The notes below the pieces were generated by a model. The model searched no databases and was not told the origin of the DNA. It worked only from the letters and a program-made list of their open reading frames with translations. Below, piece after piece: positions 1 through 7,889 of a DNA stretch of 36,058 nucleotides (the first letter of the stretch is position 1; each line of letters starts with the position of its first letter). The DNA is taken from assembly GCA_028288595.1 (NCBI GenBank), contig JAQBNK010000165.1, forward strand, positions 1 to 36,058, in the 5' to 3' direction. Origin of the DNA: Chitinophagaceae bacterium. Lineage in GTDB: Bacteria; Bacteroidota; Bacteroidia; Chitinophagales; Chitinophagaceae. The position numbers were made by a program, and so were the translations under genes.

Positions 1-218
1 GCATTGCAGGGCTCGTATGATCAGTTAAACGAATAATTATCGAAAACTTTTCCATGCCCTGCCAATAGCATAACCCACTGGTTGGCTATTCCATGTGATG
101 AGACTTGTATTAAAATTAAAGCGGCGCATGTGTTTATTTTTTTGCTGGCGCAAAGTTGTAAATAATTTTCAAAGCAACAAAAATATTTTTATCTAGTTTG
201 AGAAATAAAAAAAAGTGG
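1..218. other. Left edge, no confident gene
   Basis: I see no supported gene here. A minus-strand reading frame opens with an ATG at position 55 and stays open to the window edge for 18 codons, so it could be the start of a neighbouring gene, but that is too short to judge. No hairpin with a T-run follows the precorrin-2 dehydrogenase gene in this stretch. Confidence 0.4.
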
Positions 219-956
219 TTAAAATTTAAACAGGCTGATATCTAAAATAGAAAATAAGATATGACCTGTTACCATTAATCCTGCAGCAGCGAGAACATAC
301 AAGACCAGCCTGAATATCTTTTTAGAATGATTTCCCTTTTCAACCAGAACTGAAGTGAGTTGATTCAGCGTTTTTACTTTCCCTGCAAAGTCATCTTTTA
401 ACCCATTGCGAATGTTATTCATGTTGGTGAGAACATCATCTATCTGCGAAGGAATTATTTCATTCAAAACCTCTTTTAACCTTTTTGCTATTGTTGGAGA
501 TTGCCCGTTAGTGGAGATAGCGATCTTCAGGTTTCCCTTTTGAACAATTGAGCCTAAATAGAAATCGCAAAGTGAAGGCTGGTCGGCTACGTTGATGAGC
601 TTACCGAAATATTTAGCAAGTCGCCTGATTTCGATACTCGTGTATTCATCATTCACTGCAGAAATAATAATATCAGTATTAATGATATCATTTTCATGAA
701 ATAGTCTTTCATCAATTTCCAAATCATAATAAGAAGCAATATTTCGGATTACGTCTAATATTTCAGGAGCTACCAAATGAATTTGAGCTTCCGGAGAATT
801 ATTAAGTAAGGCGGATAACTTTTCAAGTGCTACGTTGCCTCCTCCTATAATTAATATTCTCAGCTTAGCTGCCTTTAAAAAAACAGGAAACAGTTCATTA
901 CCATTTTGATTTGACTGAACTTTATGCCTGCGTGGCTGTTGTAAAACTAAAGTCAT
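219..956 (-). CDS. Precorrin-2 dehydrogenase / sirohydrochlorin ferrochelatase-like protein with a C-terminal membrane helix
   Basis: This is the siroheme-synthase N-terminal family (the CysG N-terminal half, Met8p/SirC type), which oxidises precorrin-2 with NAD and may insert iron to give siroheme. The Rossmann motif ILIIGGGNVALEK lies near residues 34-46. Further family marks are NVADQPSLCDFYLGSIVQKG and the ISTNGQSPTIAKRLKE segment. The last ~30 residues form a strongly hydrophobic helix (LVLYVLAAAGLMV onward), so the enzyme may be membrane-anchored; soluble homologues end near residue 200. It is the last gene of the cobA-cysJ-cysI unit, 12 nt after cysI, which fits supply of siroheme to CysI. 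Dehydrogenase assignment is firm; chelatase activity is inferred from the family. Confidence 0.9.
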   Translation of the reverse strand: MTLVLQQPRRHKVQSNQNGNELFPVFLKAAKLRILIIGGGNVALEKLSALLNNSPEAQIHLVAPEILDVIRNIASYYDLEIDERLFHENDIINTDIIISAVNDEYTSIEIRRLAKYFGKLINVADQPSLCDFYLGSIVQKGNLKIAISTNGQSPTIAKRLKEVLNEIIPSQIDDVLTNMNNIRNGLKDDFAGKVKTLNQLTSVLVEKGNHSKKIFRLVLYVLAAAGLMVTGHILFSILDISLFKF

Positions 957-968
957 TACTATTTTAGT

Positions 969-2636
969 TTAAGAGAGAACCGTTCTCAGTGTAAAATCGC
1001 CAAATGCTTCCCCGGCCTTTCTTTCTTGTTTGTATTTTTTAAATAACATATCCAGTTCCTCTAATATGGCAGCTTCATCCAGGTTTTCTTTATAAAGGCG
1101 GTTTAACCTGAGTCCTAATGTATCTCCTCCCAGCTGGAGGTTATATCGCCCATAAGCTGTTCCGATAAAACCGATCTCCGCTAGATAAGAACGTCCGCAA
1201 CCATTGGGACAACCCGTCATACGAATATGTATAGCTTCTTTACTCAGATCGTTTTGTTTAAGCAGTAATTCTATTTTAGTAAGAAGTGCGGGCAAATATC
1301 GCTGCGCCTCAGCCAGTGCTAAAGGACATGTAGGAAATGCAACGCAGGCAATGGCATTCTTCCTGGAAGGAGTCGCATTATCTGTATAAGAAATGACACC
1401 GTAACCTTTCAATAGTTTTTCAATTTCTTTTTTATCTTTTTCTTGTATATCCGCCAATACAAGATTCTGATTGCAGGTAAAACGAAAATTTACTTTTCCT
1501 GTTTTTGCAATTTCGTATAAAGCTGTAGTGAGTTTAAAATCGCCTTCATCTAATACACGGCCATTTTCAACAAACAATGTATAATGCCATTTGCCTGAAT
1601 GGTCTTTTTCCCATCCGAAATGATCGGTCCTGGTTATGAATTTAAATTCCTTTGCAGGTTTTAATTTGAATCCGCAACGTTTTTCCAGTTCTGTTTTGAA
1701 AATATCTGCTCCCATTTTATCAATGGTATATTTCAATCTTGCTTGTTTACGGTCACTTCGGTTTCCGTAATCTCTTTGTATGGTGATGATCTCATAAACA
1801 GCCTTTATGATGCTTTCTTCACCCGACACAAAACCAAGTGTAGTAGCTAACCTTGCATATGTAGAAGGATTACCGTGCGTAGTACTTAATCCGCCACCGG
1901 CTGCAATATTAAAACCTATGAGTTCATTATTTTCAATAATAGCGATCAATCCCAGGTCATTGCCAAATACATCCACATCATTATCCGGTGGTATAGCAAT
2001 GGCAATTTTAAATTTTCTCGGGAGATACCTGTTTTGATAAAGCGGGTCCTCTTCTTTTGTTTTGGAATCAGCTATCTGTTTTTCATCCAGCCAGATTTCA
2101 TAATAGGCATTTGTTTTCGGTAATGCCATTTCACTGATCTTTTCAGCAAAGGCGAATATTTCTGTATGAACAGGAGAAACACCAGGATGCGCACTGCAAA
2201 TTACATTTCGGTTTACATCACCACAGGCAGCAATCGAATCTAAATGAAGCGTATTAAAAGCGCTTATAGTGGGTTTTATCCGTGATTTAAAAATTCCATG
2301 CAGCTGCACTGTTTGTCTTGTCGTGATTTTTATTACGCCGGTAGAATTTTTACCAGCTATATCATGAAGACCAAGCCACTGTTGTGATGTAAGCAAACCG
2401 CCTGGTAACCGAAGCCTGATCATAAAAGAATATAATGCCTCCAGTTTTTTCTGGCTGCGTTCCTCTCTCCTGTCACGGTCATCCTGTTGATACAGGCCAT
2501 GAAATTTTATCAGGGACTGATCATCTTCATACAAAGCACCGGTCACATCATTCTCTAAACTTTGTTTTAAAGAACCCCGGAGTCCGTCACTTTGTTCTTT
2601 GATACGTTCAACGGAAGAAAATTTCTGATCACTCAT
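969..2636 (-). CDS. cysI: NADPH-dependent assimilatory sulfite reductase, hemoprotein (beta) subunit
   Basis: This subunit reduces sulfite to sulfide by six electrons at a coupled siroheme-[4Fe-4S] centre. The four cluster/siroheme cysteines are visible as CVAFPTC (about C431 and C437) and TGCPNGCGRS (about C476 and C480). The N-terminal nitrite/sulfite reductase ferredoxin-like half is shown by RLRLPGGLLTSQQWL and KITTRQTVQLHGI. At 555 residues it has the usual length for CysI. It starts 2 nt after the cysJ stop, so translation is probably coupled, and its partner flavoprotein and both cofactor-making enzymes are in the same unit. The ferredoxin-dependent form (Sir) is less likely because a cysJ gene is adjacent. 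Confidence 0.96.
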   Translation of the reverse strand: MSDQKFSSVERIKEQSDGLRGSLKQSLENDVTGALYEDDQSLIKFHGLYQQDDRDRREERSQKKLEALYSFMIRLRLPGGLLTSQQWLGLHDIAGKNSTGVIKITTRQTVQLHGIFKSRIKPTISAFNTLHLDSIAACGDVNRNVICSAHPGVSPVHTEIFAFAEKISEMALPKTNAYYEIWLDEKQIADSKTKEEDPLYQNRYLPRKFKIAIAIPPDNDVDVFGNDLGLIAIIENNELIGFNIAAGGGLSTTHGNPSTYARLATTLGFVSGEESIIKAVYEIITIQRDYGNRSDRKQARLKYTIDKMGADIFKTELEKRCGFKLKPAKEFKFITRTDHFGWEKDHSGKWHYTLFVENGRVLDEGDFKLTTALYEIAKTGKVNFRFTCNQNLVLADIQEKDKKEIEKLLKGYGVISYTDNATPSRKNAIACVAFPTCPLALAEAQRYLPALLTKIELLLKQNDLSKEAIHIRMTGCPNGCGRSYLAEIGFIGTAYGRYNLQLGGDTLGLRLNRLYKENLDEAAILEELDMLFKKYKQERKAGEAFGDFTLRTVLS

Positions 2637-2638
2637 AA

Positions 2639-4300
2639 TTAGTAAACATCTTTTAAGTAACGGCCATTTTCTTTCAGGTCATGCAGAACCTTTTCACCTA
2701 CAACTGCTGCAAGTGTTTGTTCCACATCTTCACTCATTCGTCTCGCACCACATACATACATGTAAGCACCATTTTTTATCCAGTCTGTTAATTGTGCCGA
2801 CTGTTGTTCGAGTTTATGCTGAACATAAATTTTTTCATCCTGGTCACGGGAAAAAGCCAGGCTTAAATTAGTGAGCACACCGGTAGCCATCCAGTTTTGT
2901 AATTCGGATTGATATAAAAAGTCTGTAGTAAAATGCTGATCTCCAAAAAAGAGCCAGTTACGCCCGGTGGCGCCTGTCGCATCACGTTCAGCAAGAAAAG
3001 AACGGAAAGGTGCAATGCCAGTGCCCGGACCTATCATAATTACATCTTTGTCTTCCCGCGGTAAACGAAACTGGTTGTTTTTATGCAGGTAAAATTCAAA
3101 TGTATCTCCTTCATTAAATGAACTGAGATAATCTGAGCAAAGACCATAGCGCAATTTTTCACCCACGGTATATTTATCTTTCGCCACAGTTAAATGCACC
3201 TCACCTTCATGCGCTACAGATGAAGATGCAATGGAGTATAATCTGGGTGTGATAGGTTCAAGTATTTCGAGCAGCTCTTCAAACTGCAATAAATTTTCTA
3301 AAGGATAAATAGAAAGCAGGTCAGCTAAATGCATCTTTACAGCAGGAATATCATGGCCTGTTAATGTAGCATAACGACTCACTACTCTTTCATGCAAACA
3401 GGTAATATTGAATTTCTCTTGCAGCAGGTCAAATGCCGCGATCGACCTGTCATTGTGAAAGAAAACCAAATCAGGGTGAACAGGAAGCAGGTCAAAAATA
3501 TGTTTTACGATATGTTTAGAATTAACAGGAACCACACCAATAGCATCTCCTGGCTGGTAGCTGAATTCCGGAACTGCAATTTCTATATGATGGGTTTGTT
3601 TTGATGAACCGCGGTCATTCAAATTAATATTGGCAATTATCTTCCCGGTAAAAATAGATTTACCTGCAGACTTTTTTATTTGCTGTGATGTTACAGCAGG
3701 TTGGGCGACAAGCTGATTACCTGTAAGGCTTTGTAACACCTGTTCAAACCATATCTCGCTGTCAGCTTCAAAATCGGTATCGCATTTTTGTACCTGTGCA
3801 ATGCGCTGTCCTCCCAGTTTTGAGAGACGCTGATCGGCGTCTTCACCAGCCTTACAAAATAGCGGGTAAGCACTATCGCCCAGGGCAAGCACTGAATATT
3901 TTAATTTGCTCAGGGAACCTTCATGCGAATGAATATGATCATAGAACTTTTTTGCAGCCACCGGAGGTTCGCCATCACCGTGGGTAGAAAGCACTAAAAG
4001 AAAATAATTTTCCTTTTCAAGATCATTTAACCTGTATTGATCAAGCCCCACAACTTTCGCCTGCACATTATGTTTCTTTGCCTTTGCAGCAAAGACCTGG
4101 GCTAGTTTTTTTGAGTTACCCGTTTCAGTACCATATGCTATTGTAATCTTTATTGCAGAAGCAGGTACGGCAGGTGTCTCACTAATATTTTCTTTTGTTG
4201 AATTAAGACCCGACACATACCCATTTATCCAGATCAGTTCTTCAGGTGTTGCATCTTTAACCAGTTCTGTTAATAAGGCCAGTTTAAGCTCCCTTAGCAT
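2639..4300 (-). CDS. cysJ: Assimilatory sulfite reductase, flavoprotein (alpha) subunit
   Basis: This diflavin reductase passes electrons from NADPH through FAD and FMN to CysI. The flavodoxin domain runs from about residue 50 (ITIAYGTETGNSKKLAQ, FMN phosphate loop) to about 190. The FAD domain carries the RLYSIASSS motif, and the NADPH domain has GPGTGIAPFRSFLAER and a C-terminal YVCGARRMSEDV segment ending in the expected aromatic residue (KDVY). Its length of 553 is slightly short of E. coli CysJ (599), mostly at the N terminus. Its start overlaps the cobA end by 17 nt and its stop lies 2 nt before cysI, so the genes form one operon. Confidence 0.95.
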   Translation of the reverse strand: MLRELKLALLTELVKDATPEELIWINGYVSGLNSTKENISETPAVPASAIKITIAYGTETGNSKKLAQVFAAKAKKHNVQAKVVGLDQYRLNDLEKENYFLLVLSTHGDGEPPVAAKKFYDHIHSHEGSLSKLKYSVLALGDSAYPLFCKAGEDADQRLSKLGGQRIAQVQKCDTDFEADSEIWFEQVLQSLTGNQLVAQPAVTSQQIKKSAGKSIFTGKIIANINLNDRGSSKQTHHIEIAVPEFSYQPGDAIGVVPVNSKHIVKHIFDLLPVHPDLVFFHNDRSIAAFDLLQEKFNITCLHERVVSRYATLTGHDIPAVKMHLADLLSIYPLENLLQFEELLEILEPITPRLYSIASSSVAHEGEVHLTVAKDKYTVGEKLRYGLCSDYLSSFNEGDTFEFYLHKNNQFRLPREDKDVIMIGPGTGIAPFRSFLAERDATGATGRNWLFFGDQHFTTDFLYQSELQNWMATGVLTNLSLAFSRDQDEKIYVQHKLEQQSAQLTDWIKNGAYMYVCGARRMSEDVEQTLAAVVGEKVLHDLKENGRYLKDVY

Positions 4301-5135
4301 ACAATTCTTTTTCAGGTGAATAAATCAATTCTTTCAGCGGGGCGTTAAGGGGTTGAAAATAATGCTGCCTGTTGGTGTTGGGTTGAGTATGGAACCAGTT
4401 AAAGTCTTTTTGCAGTTCTACTACTTTTCCTATCACCACTAAAGAAGGAGAAAGAAATTTCATTCCTTTTAATGTCGCATCATACTCTTTTATAGTGGTT
4501 GTGTAAACTTGTTGCAAAGGCGTTGTACCCTGTTCAATAACAGCGATCGATTGTTCAGCGGGTGCACCATAAAATATTAACTTGTCTACCAGTTCATCGA
4601 GAGTAAGAGACGACATATAAAAAACGAGCGTGTCAGAAGTAGAAGCAAGATCCTTCCAATACTCATCTGCTACTATTGAACTTTCATAAGCAGTTAAAAA
4701 TCTCACGCCGGTCGAAAAGTTTCTTGCAGTCAATGGAAAACCCGCATATGCAGCCACGCCGGATGCAGCAGTAATACCTGGGACTATTTCGTATGGAATA
4801 TTATTCTTTTTTAGGATGCTTAATTCATCCAGTACATTAGAGAAAAAAGAAACATCGCCTCCTTTTAATCTTACAACAAGCTTGCCCCGTTTGGCATATT
4901 GGATCATCAGCTTATTGATCTCTTCCTGGGGTGTAGATATCTTTCTGGAACATTGCTTACCAACCGGAATCAGCAATGCCGCTTTTGAAACATATTCATC
5001 AAGGATATCCTCACTCACTAAACGATCAGCCAATACAACATCTGCTTTCTGCAGATAACGAGCTGCTTTAATGCTGATGAGTTCGGGATCACCCGGCCCT
5101 GCTCCTGCTAATATGACCTTGCCTTTTGCATTCAT
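4284..5135 (-). CDS. cobA: Uroporphyrinogen-III C-methyltransferase (SUMT)
   Basis: This enzyme transfers two methyl groups from SAM to uroporphyrinogen III, making precorrin-2, the first committed step to siroheme. Family motifs are VILAGAGPGDPELIS (SAM loop), ADRLVSEDILD, VVRLKGGDVSFFS and PGITAASGVAAYAGFPLTAR. The frame is open to 5270, but an ATG there would sit directly against the T-run of the riboswitch terminator. I chose the ATG at 5135, which begins MNAKGKVILAGAGPGD and matches where the family starts; an ATG at 5195 is the alternative. It is the first gene of the siroheme/sulfite reductase operon. Because it uses SAM and its operon makes sulfide for Met/Cys, SAM-sensing control is logical. 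Confidence 0.93.
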   Translation of the reverse strand: MNAKGKVILAGAGPGDPELISIKAARYLQKADVVLADRLVSEDILDEYVSKAALLIPVGKQCSRKISTPQEEINKLMIQYAKRGKLVVRLKGGDVSFFSNVLDELSILKKNNIPYEIVPGITAASGVAAYAGFPLTARNFSTGVRFLTAYESSIVADEYWKDLASTSDTLVFYMSSLTLDELVDKLIFYGAPAEQSIAVIEQGTTPLQQVYTTTIKEYDATLKGMKFLSPSLVVIGKVVELQKDFNWFHTQPNTNRQHYFQPLNAPLKELIYSPEKELYAKGA

Positions 5136-5272
5136 AAAAAATATTTTGTCTGGCTCTTTCGAATGAACATACAATGGCTTTACATGTATTCTCATACATG
5201 AAAGATCTTCAAAATGGCAGATCGTTTGTTGGATTGGCAAAAGCATTAATCTCTTCTCGTCGTACTGCATAT

Positions 5273-5305
5273 AAAAAAAGCACTCCCGGATAATCAGAAG
5301 TGCTT
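5273..5305 (-). terminator. Intrinsic terminator, expression platform of the SAM riboswitch
   Basis: Read on the minus strand, a perfect 7-bp stem (AAGCACT at 5305-5299 with AGTGCTT at 5284-5278) encloses a 14-nt loop and is followed by a run of T residues. It sits between the SAM aptamer and cobA, the arrangement of an OFF-switch in which ligand-bound aptamer permits termination. An antiterminator pairing was not resolved by eye. Confidence 0.85.
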
Positions 5306-5343
5306 TGTCAATAAACTATTGCTTAAAGAGAAAACTTCATCTG

Positions 5344-5448
5344 ACTTATCTCTCCTTTTTACAGGTTGGATGTAGCACCTTTTCATATGACAAGACGGTT
5401 GCTAAAGGTTTCAATGGGCCATTTCCCTCCACCTTTTCTGGATAAGCG
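5344..5448 (-). promoter_or_regulatory. SAM-I (S-box) riboswitch aptamer
   Basis: The minus strand carries the S-box core in order: CTTATC closing strand of P1 (5446-5441), GGTGGAGGGAAA with the following GGCCC (kink-turn/P2 region, 5433-5417), TTGAAACC, GCAACC (5402-5397), GGTGCTACATCC (5379-5368), and GATAAG (5350-5345), which pairs exactly with the first strand to close P1. The aptamer begins just after a well-placed promoter and is followed by an intrinsic terminator and then cobA-cysJ-cysI. In known S-boxes, SAM binding stabilises P1 and turns transcription off. Confidence 0.95.
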
Positions 5449-5463
5449 ATTAAAGAACTGCTG

Positions 5464-5494
5464 TAAAGATACTGCGTGATTATTATCATCCAAA
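5464..5494 (-). promoter_or_regulatory. Bacteroidota-type promoter for the cobA-cysJ-cysI operon
   Basis: On the minus strand, TTTG (5494-5491) is separated by exactly 19 nt from TATCTTTA (5471-5464), matching the Bacteroidota primary sigma consensus TTTG-N19-TAnnTTTG at all but the last base. A start site a few bases downstream would put the first strand of riboswitch P1 almost at the 5' end of the RNA, which is the usual geometry. Confidence 0.7.
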
Positions 5495-5654
5495 TAATTT
5501 CCTACTTATTTTGTAGGGTTCTATTTGAGCCTTAGTATTATCCAATTATTCAACAATTTCAGCATCCGTTTAAAACTGTGATTTTTATCACTACATTATA
5601 TTCATTTGAAACTTTTACGAACGATTGTTAATACAAAATTTATCTTCTGTTGCC

Positions 5655-6854
5655 ATGCTTAAACAATTCAAAACAATTTCTCTTGCTGCATTTCTTGCTC
5701 CTTTTTGTATTTTCTGTTCCGGGCAAAAAAATAATGCATTGCCTTTCATTCTTCAAAATGAAAGCAGGCTGAGTGCTTTTAAAGTTGCCTATGAAAACGG
5801 TGATACCACTGCAAAAAAAGAAATAACCGCATTGATGAATGAGGCTGATAAAACGCTGACATCAGGACCTTACTCTGTTACCTTTAAAAAATTAAAGACA
5901 CCTCCCAGCGGCAATATACACGACTATATGAGCCAGGCCCCCTATTGGTGGGCAGATTCATCAAAACCAGATGGGCTTCCTTACATAAGAAAAGATGGAA
6001 GGATCAATCCTGAAAGAAATTTATCCAAAGATTATTCGCAAATGGGACAGATGAATGGTGATGTTAAACAATTAGCACTTGCGTATTATTTTACCGGGAA
6101 CGATAAATATGTGGCCAAAGCAATCCAGTTATTGCGAGTGTGGTTTCTTGACACTGCAACGAGAATGAATCCTAATCTAAATTATGGGCAATTCATTCCT
6201 GGCTTAACCGATGGCCGTGGAATCGGTATCATCGAAACGGCAGGTCTCACTAATATTCCTGATGCGCTTGCAATGATGCAAACCAGTAAATTATTGACAG
6301 CACAGTTCACGAACAAGATTAAAGACTGGTACAGGCAATATGCAAACTGGTTGATCAACAGTAAAAATGGAAAAGATGAACTTGCCGCGACTAACAACCA
6401 CGGTACTTATTATGATATGCAGCTTGCAGACTTTGCATTGTTTACAGGTAATACAGAATTAGCTAAGAAAGTAATCATGGAACAAACATTTCCACGCATC
6501 GATCAGCAATTTACTGTTGAAGGCGCCGAACCGTTAGAACTGGTAAGAACAAAGTCATGGGGCTACTCAACGATGAATTTAGTTGGATGGAGCAAACTTG
6601 CCGTAATAGCAGATCATTTAAATATTGATCTGTGGCATAAACAAACAATAGATGGCAAGGGAATTCAAAAAGTACTTGAATGGTTTCAACCTTATATGCT
6701 GAAACAAAAAGCCTGGAAATATGAACAGATAGAACCGATCACTTATAATAATATTCTATCAGTTTATAATCTTGCCTCTTCTAAATATCCCGGTGCTTTT
6801 AATAATGTGCTGCAGTTTTATCCTAGCCTCAAATCGCAAAATCCTTGGTGGTAG
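5655..6854 (+). CDS. Secreted alginate lyase family protein
   Basis: This is an alginate-lyase-superfamily (PF05426-like) alpha/alpha-toroid enzyme that would cleave uronic-acid-containing polysaccharide by beta-elimination. Family signatures are YMSQAPYWWADSSKPDGLPY near residues 90-110, RIIxxE-like GIGIIETAG, and the active-site-type NNHGTYYDMQ. About 399 residues is normal for the family. The ATG at 5655 gives a clean signal peptide (MLKQFKTISLAAFLAPFCIF); a TTG at 5625 in the same frame is less likely. It stands alone on the plus strand, divergent from the sulfite operon. The true substrate (alginate, glucuronan or another polyuronate) cannot be read from sequence. Confidence 0.85.
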   Translation: MLKQFKTISLAAFLAPFCIFCSGQKNNALPFILQNESRLSAFKVAYENGDTTAKKEITALMNEADKTLTSGPYSVTFKKLKTPPSGNIHDYMSQAPYWWADSSKPDGLPYIRKDGRINPERNLSKDYSQMGQMNGDVKQLALAYYFTGNDKYVAKAIQLLRVWFLDTATRMNPNLNYGQFIPGLTDGRGIGIIETAGLTNIPDALAMMQTSKLLTAQFTNKIKDWYRQYANWLINSKNGKDELAATNNHGTYYDMQLADFALFTGNTELAKKVIMEQTFPRIDQQFTVEGAEPLELVRTKSWGYSTMNLVGWSKLAVIADHLNIDLWHKQTIDGKGIQKVLEWFQPYMLKQKAWKYEQIEPITYNNILSVYNLASSKYPGAFNNVLQFYPSLKSQNPWW

Positions 6855-6894
6855 ATGTTTGAATAAAATTTCACGAAGAAGGAAATGATAACAC

Positions 6895-6937
6895 AAAGAT
6901 TAGCCACAAAATTCTTATGTTTTTGTGGCTAATCTTT
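6895..6937. terminator. Perfect 17-bp hairpin between convergent genes
   Basis: AAAGATTAGCCACAAAA (6895-6911) pairs perfectly with 6921-6937 around a 9-nt loop. It lies between the 3' ends of the alginate lyase gene (plus) and glpF (minus), so it could end transcription from both sides. There is no T-run immediately after the stem on either strand, so it may instead be one of the palindromic intergenic repeats seen elsewhere in this window. Confidence 0.6.
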
Positions 6938-6965
6938 AATCTCAGGTGGAAAGGATGTTATCCTG

Positions 6966-7694
6966 TTAATTAAAAGCCAGGTACAAAGCCGCTGCAATTA
7001 TTGCACCTACAAACGGGCCGATAACCGGTACCCATGCATATTTCCATTGGCTGTGTGCTTTGCCTTTGATCGGTAGAAAAGCATGAGCTATCCTTGGTCC
7101 GAAGTCTCTTGCAGGATTGATAGCATAACCGGTAGTTCCGCCTAATGAAAGACCAATCGACCATACTAAAAATGCAACAGGAAGCGCACCCAAAGAACCT
7201 AGCCCTACAGGTGTTTTGTCATCTCCTAATTCACCTTTGGTAAAATAAAAGATTACAAAAACGAGTACGAATGTTCCTACTATCTCGCTTAATAAATTAA
7301 ATAAAGAATTACTGATTGCAGGTGATGTACAAAATACCGCAAGCTGATGATCAGGATCGGTGGTCGCATTAAAATGATCCCTGTATACTATCCATACCAG
7401 GACGGCTCCGATTATTGCCCCGATTATTTGTGCGAGTATATACCACAACACTTTACCCCACGCAAATTTTCCTGCAATGGCCAGGCCCAATGTAACAGCA
7501 GGATTTAAATGTGCCCCGCTGTAAGGTCCTGCTATCACAACTCCCACAAACACTGCTAATGCCCATCCTGTTGTTATAGCGATCCATCCGCCGCTATTGC
7601 CTTTGGTTCCTTTTAAAATCACGTTGGCCACAACGCCGTTTCCCAAAAGGATCAGTAACATGGTACCAATTAATTCCGCTGAAAATTCTGACAT
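6966..7694 (-). CDS. glpF: Aquaglyceroporin / glycerol uptake facilitator (MIP family)
   Basis: This is an inner-membrane channel for glycerol and small polyols. Both pore NPA motifs are present: HLNPAVTLG (N64-P65-A66) and AINPARDFGPR (N193-P194-A195). The Asp after NPAR is the mark of glycerol-conducting rather than water-only channels. Six hydrophobic segments and 242 residues fit the family. It is the last gene of what was a glpD-glpK-glpF operon, and it appears intact although both upstream enzymes are broken. If expressed, it would admit glycerol that this locus can no longer phosphorylate. Confidence 0.93.
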   Translation of the reverse strand: MSEFSAELIGTMLLILLGNGVVANVILKGTKGNSGGWIAITTGWALAVFVGVVIAGPYSGAHLNPAVTLGLAIAGKFAWGKVLWYILAQIIGAIIGAVLVWIVYRDHFNATTDPDHQLAVFCTSPAISNSLFNLLSEIVGTFVLVFVIFYFTKGELGDDKTPVGLGSLGALPVAFLVWSIGLSLGGTTGYAINPARDFGPRIAHAFLPIKGKAHSQWKYAWVPVIGPFVGAIIAAALYLAFN

Positions 7695-7718
7695 AATATT
7701 TGGTTTAGTTTTTAATTT

Positions 7719-7889
7719 TTATTCTGCTGCCCAGGCTTTCACTGTATTTACAGCTTTGTGCCAGCCACGAAGATTTGATTCACCATTAAAGTTTTTATCA
7801 GGTATGAAGGAAGCACTTATTTTCCATTGGTGTTTTATTTCATCAATATTTTTCCTGTAACCTACTGCCAGACCTGCAAGGTAGGCCGC
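7719..7889 (-). pseudogene. glpK: Glycerol kinase C-terminal remnant
   Basis: The minus strand here translates to AAYLAGLAVGYRKN followed by IDEIKHQWK, a Phe-Pro-containing segment, and RGWHKAVNTVKAWAAE before a stop at 7719. This matches the last ~57 residues of glycerol kinase (ALGAAYLAGLAVGYW...; GWKKAV). No start codon or upstream glpK sequence exists: just before AAY the frame has TGA and TAA, and the DNA continues directly into glpD sequence. So roughly the first 440 codons of glpK are missing, and this piece is a deletion scar, not a gene. Confidence 0.88.

Noticed and set aside
1-55. Partial minus-strand CDS from position 55 to the left edge
   Set aside because: Eighteen codons without recognisable sequence are not enough to call a gene.
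5136-5270. Extended cobA start at 5270
   Set aside because: That ATG directly follows the terminator T-run of the riboswitch. The extra 45 residues have no family match and the ATG at 5135 begins the conserved domain.
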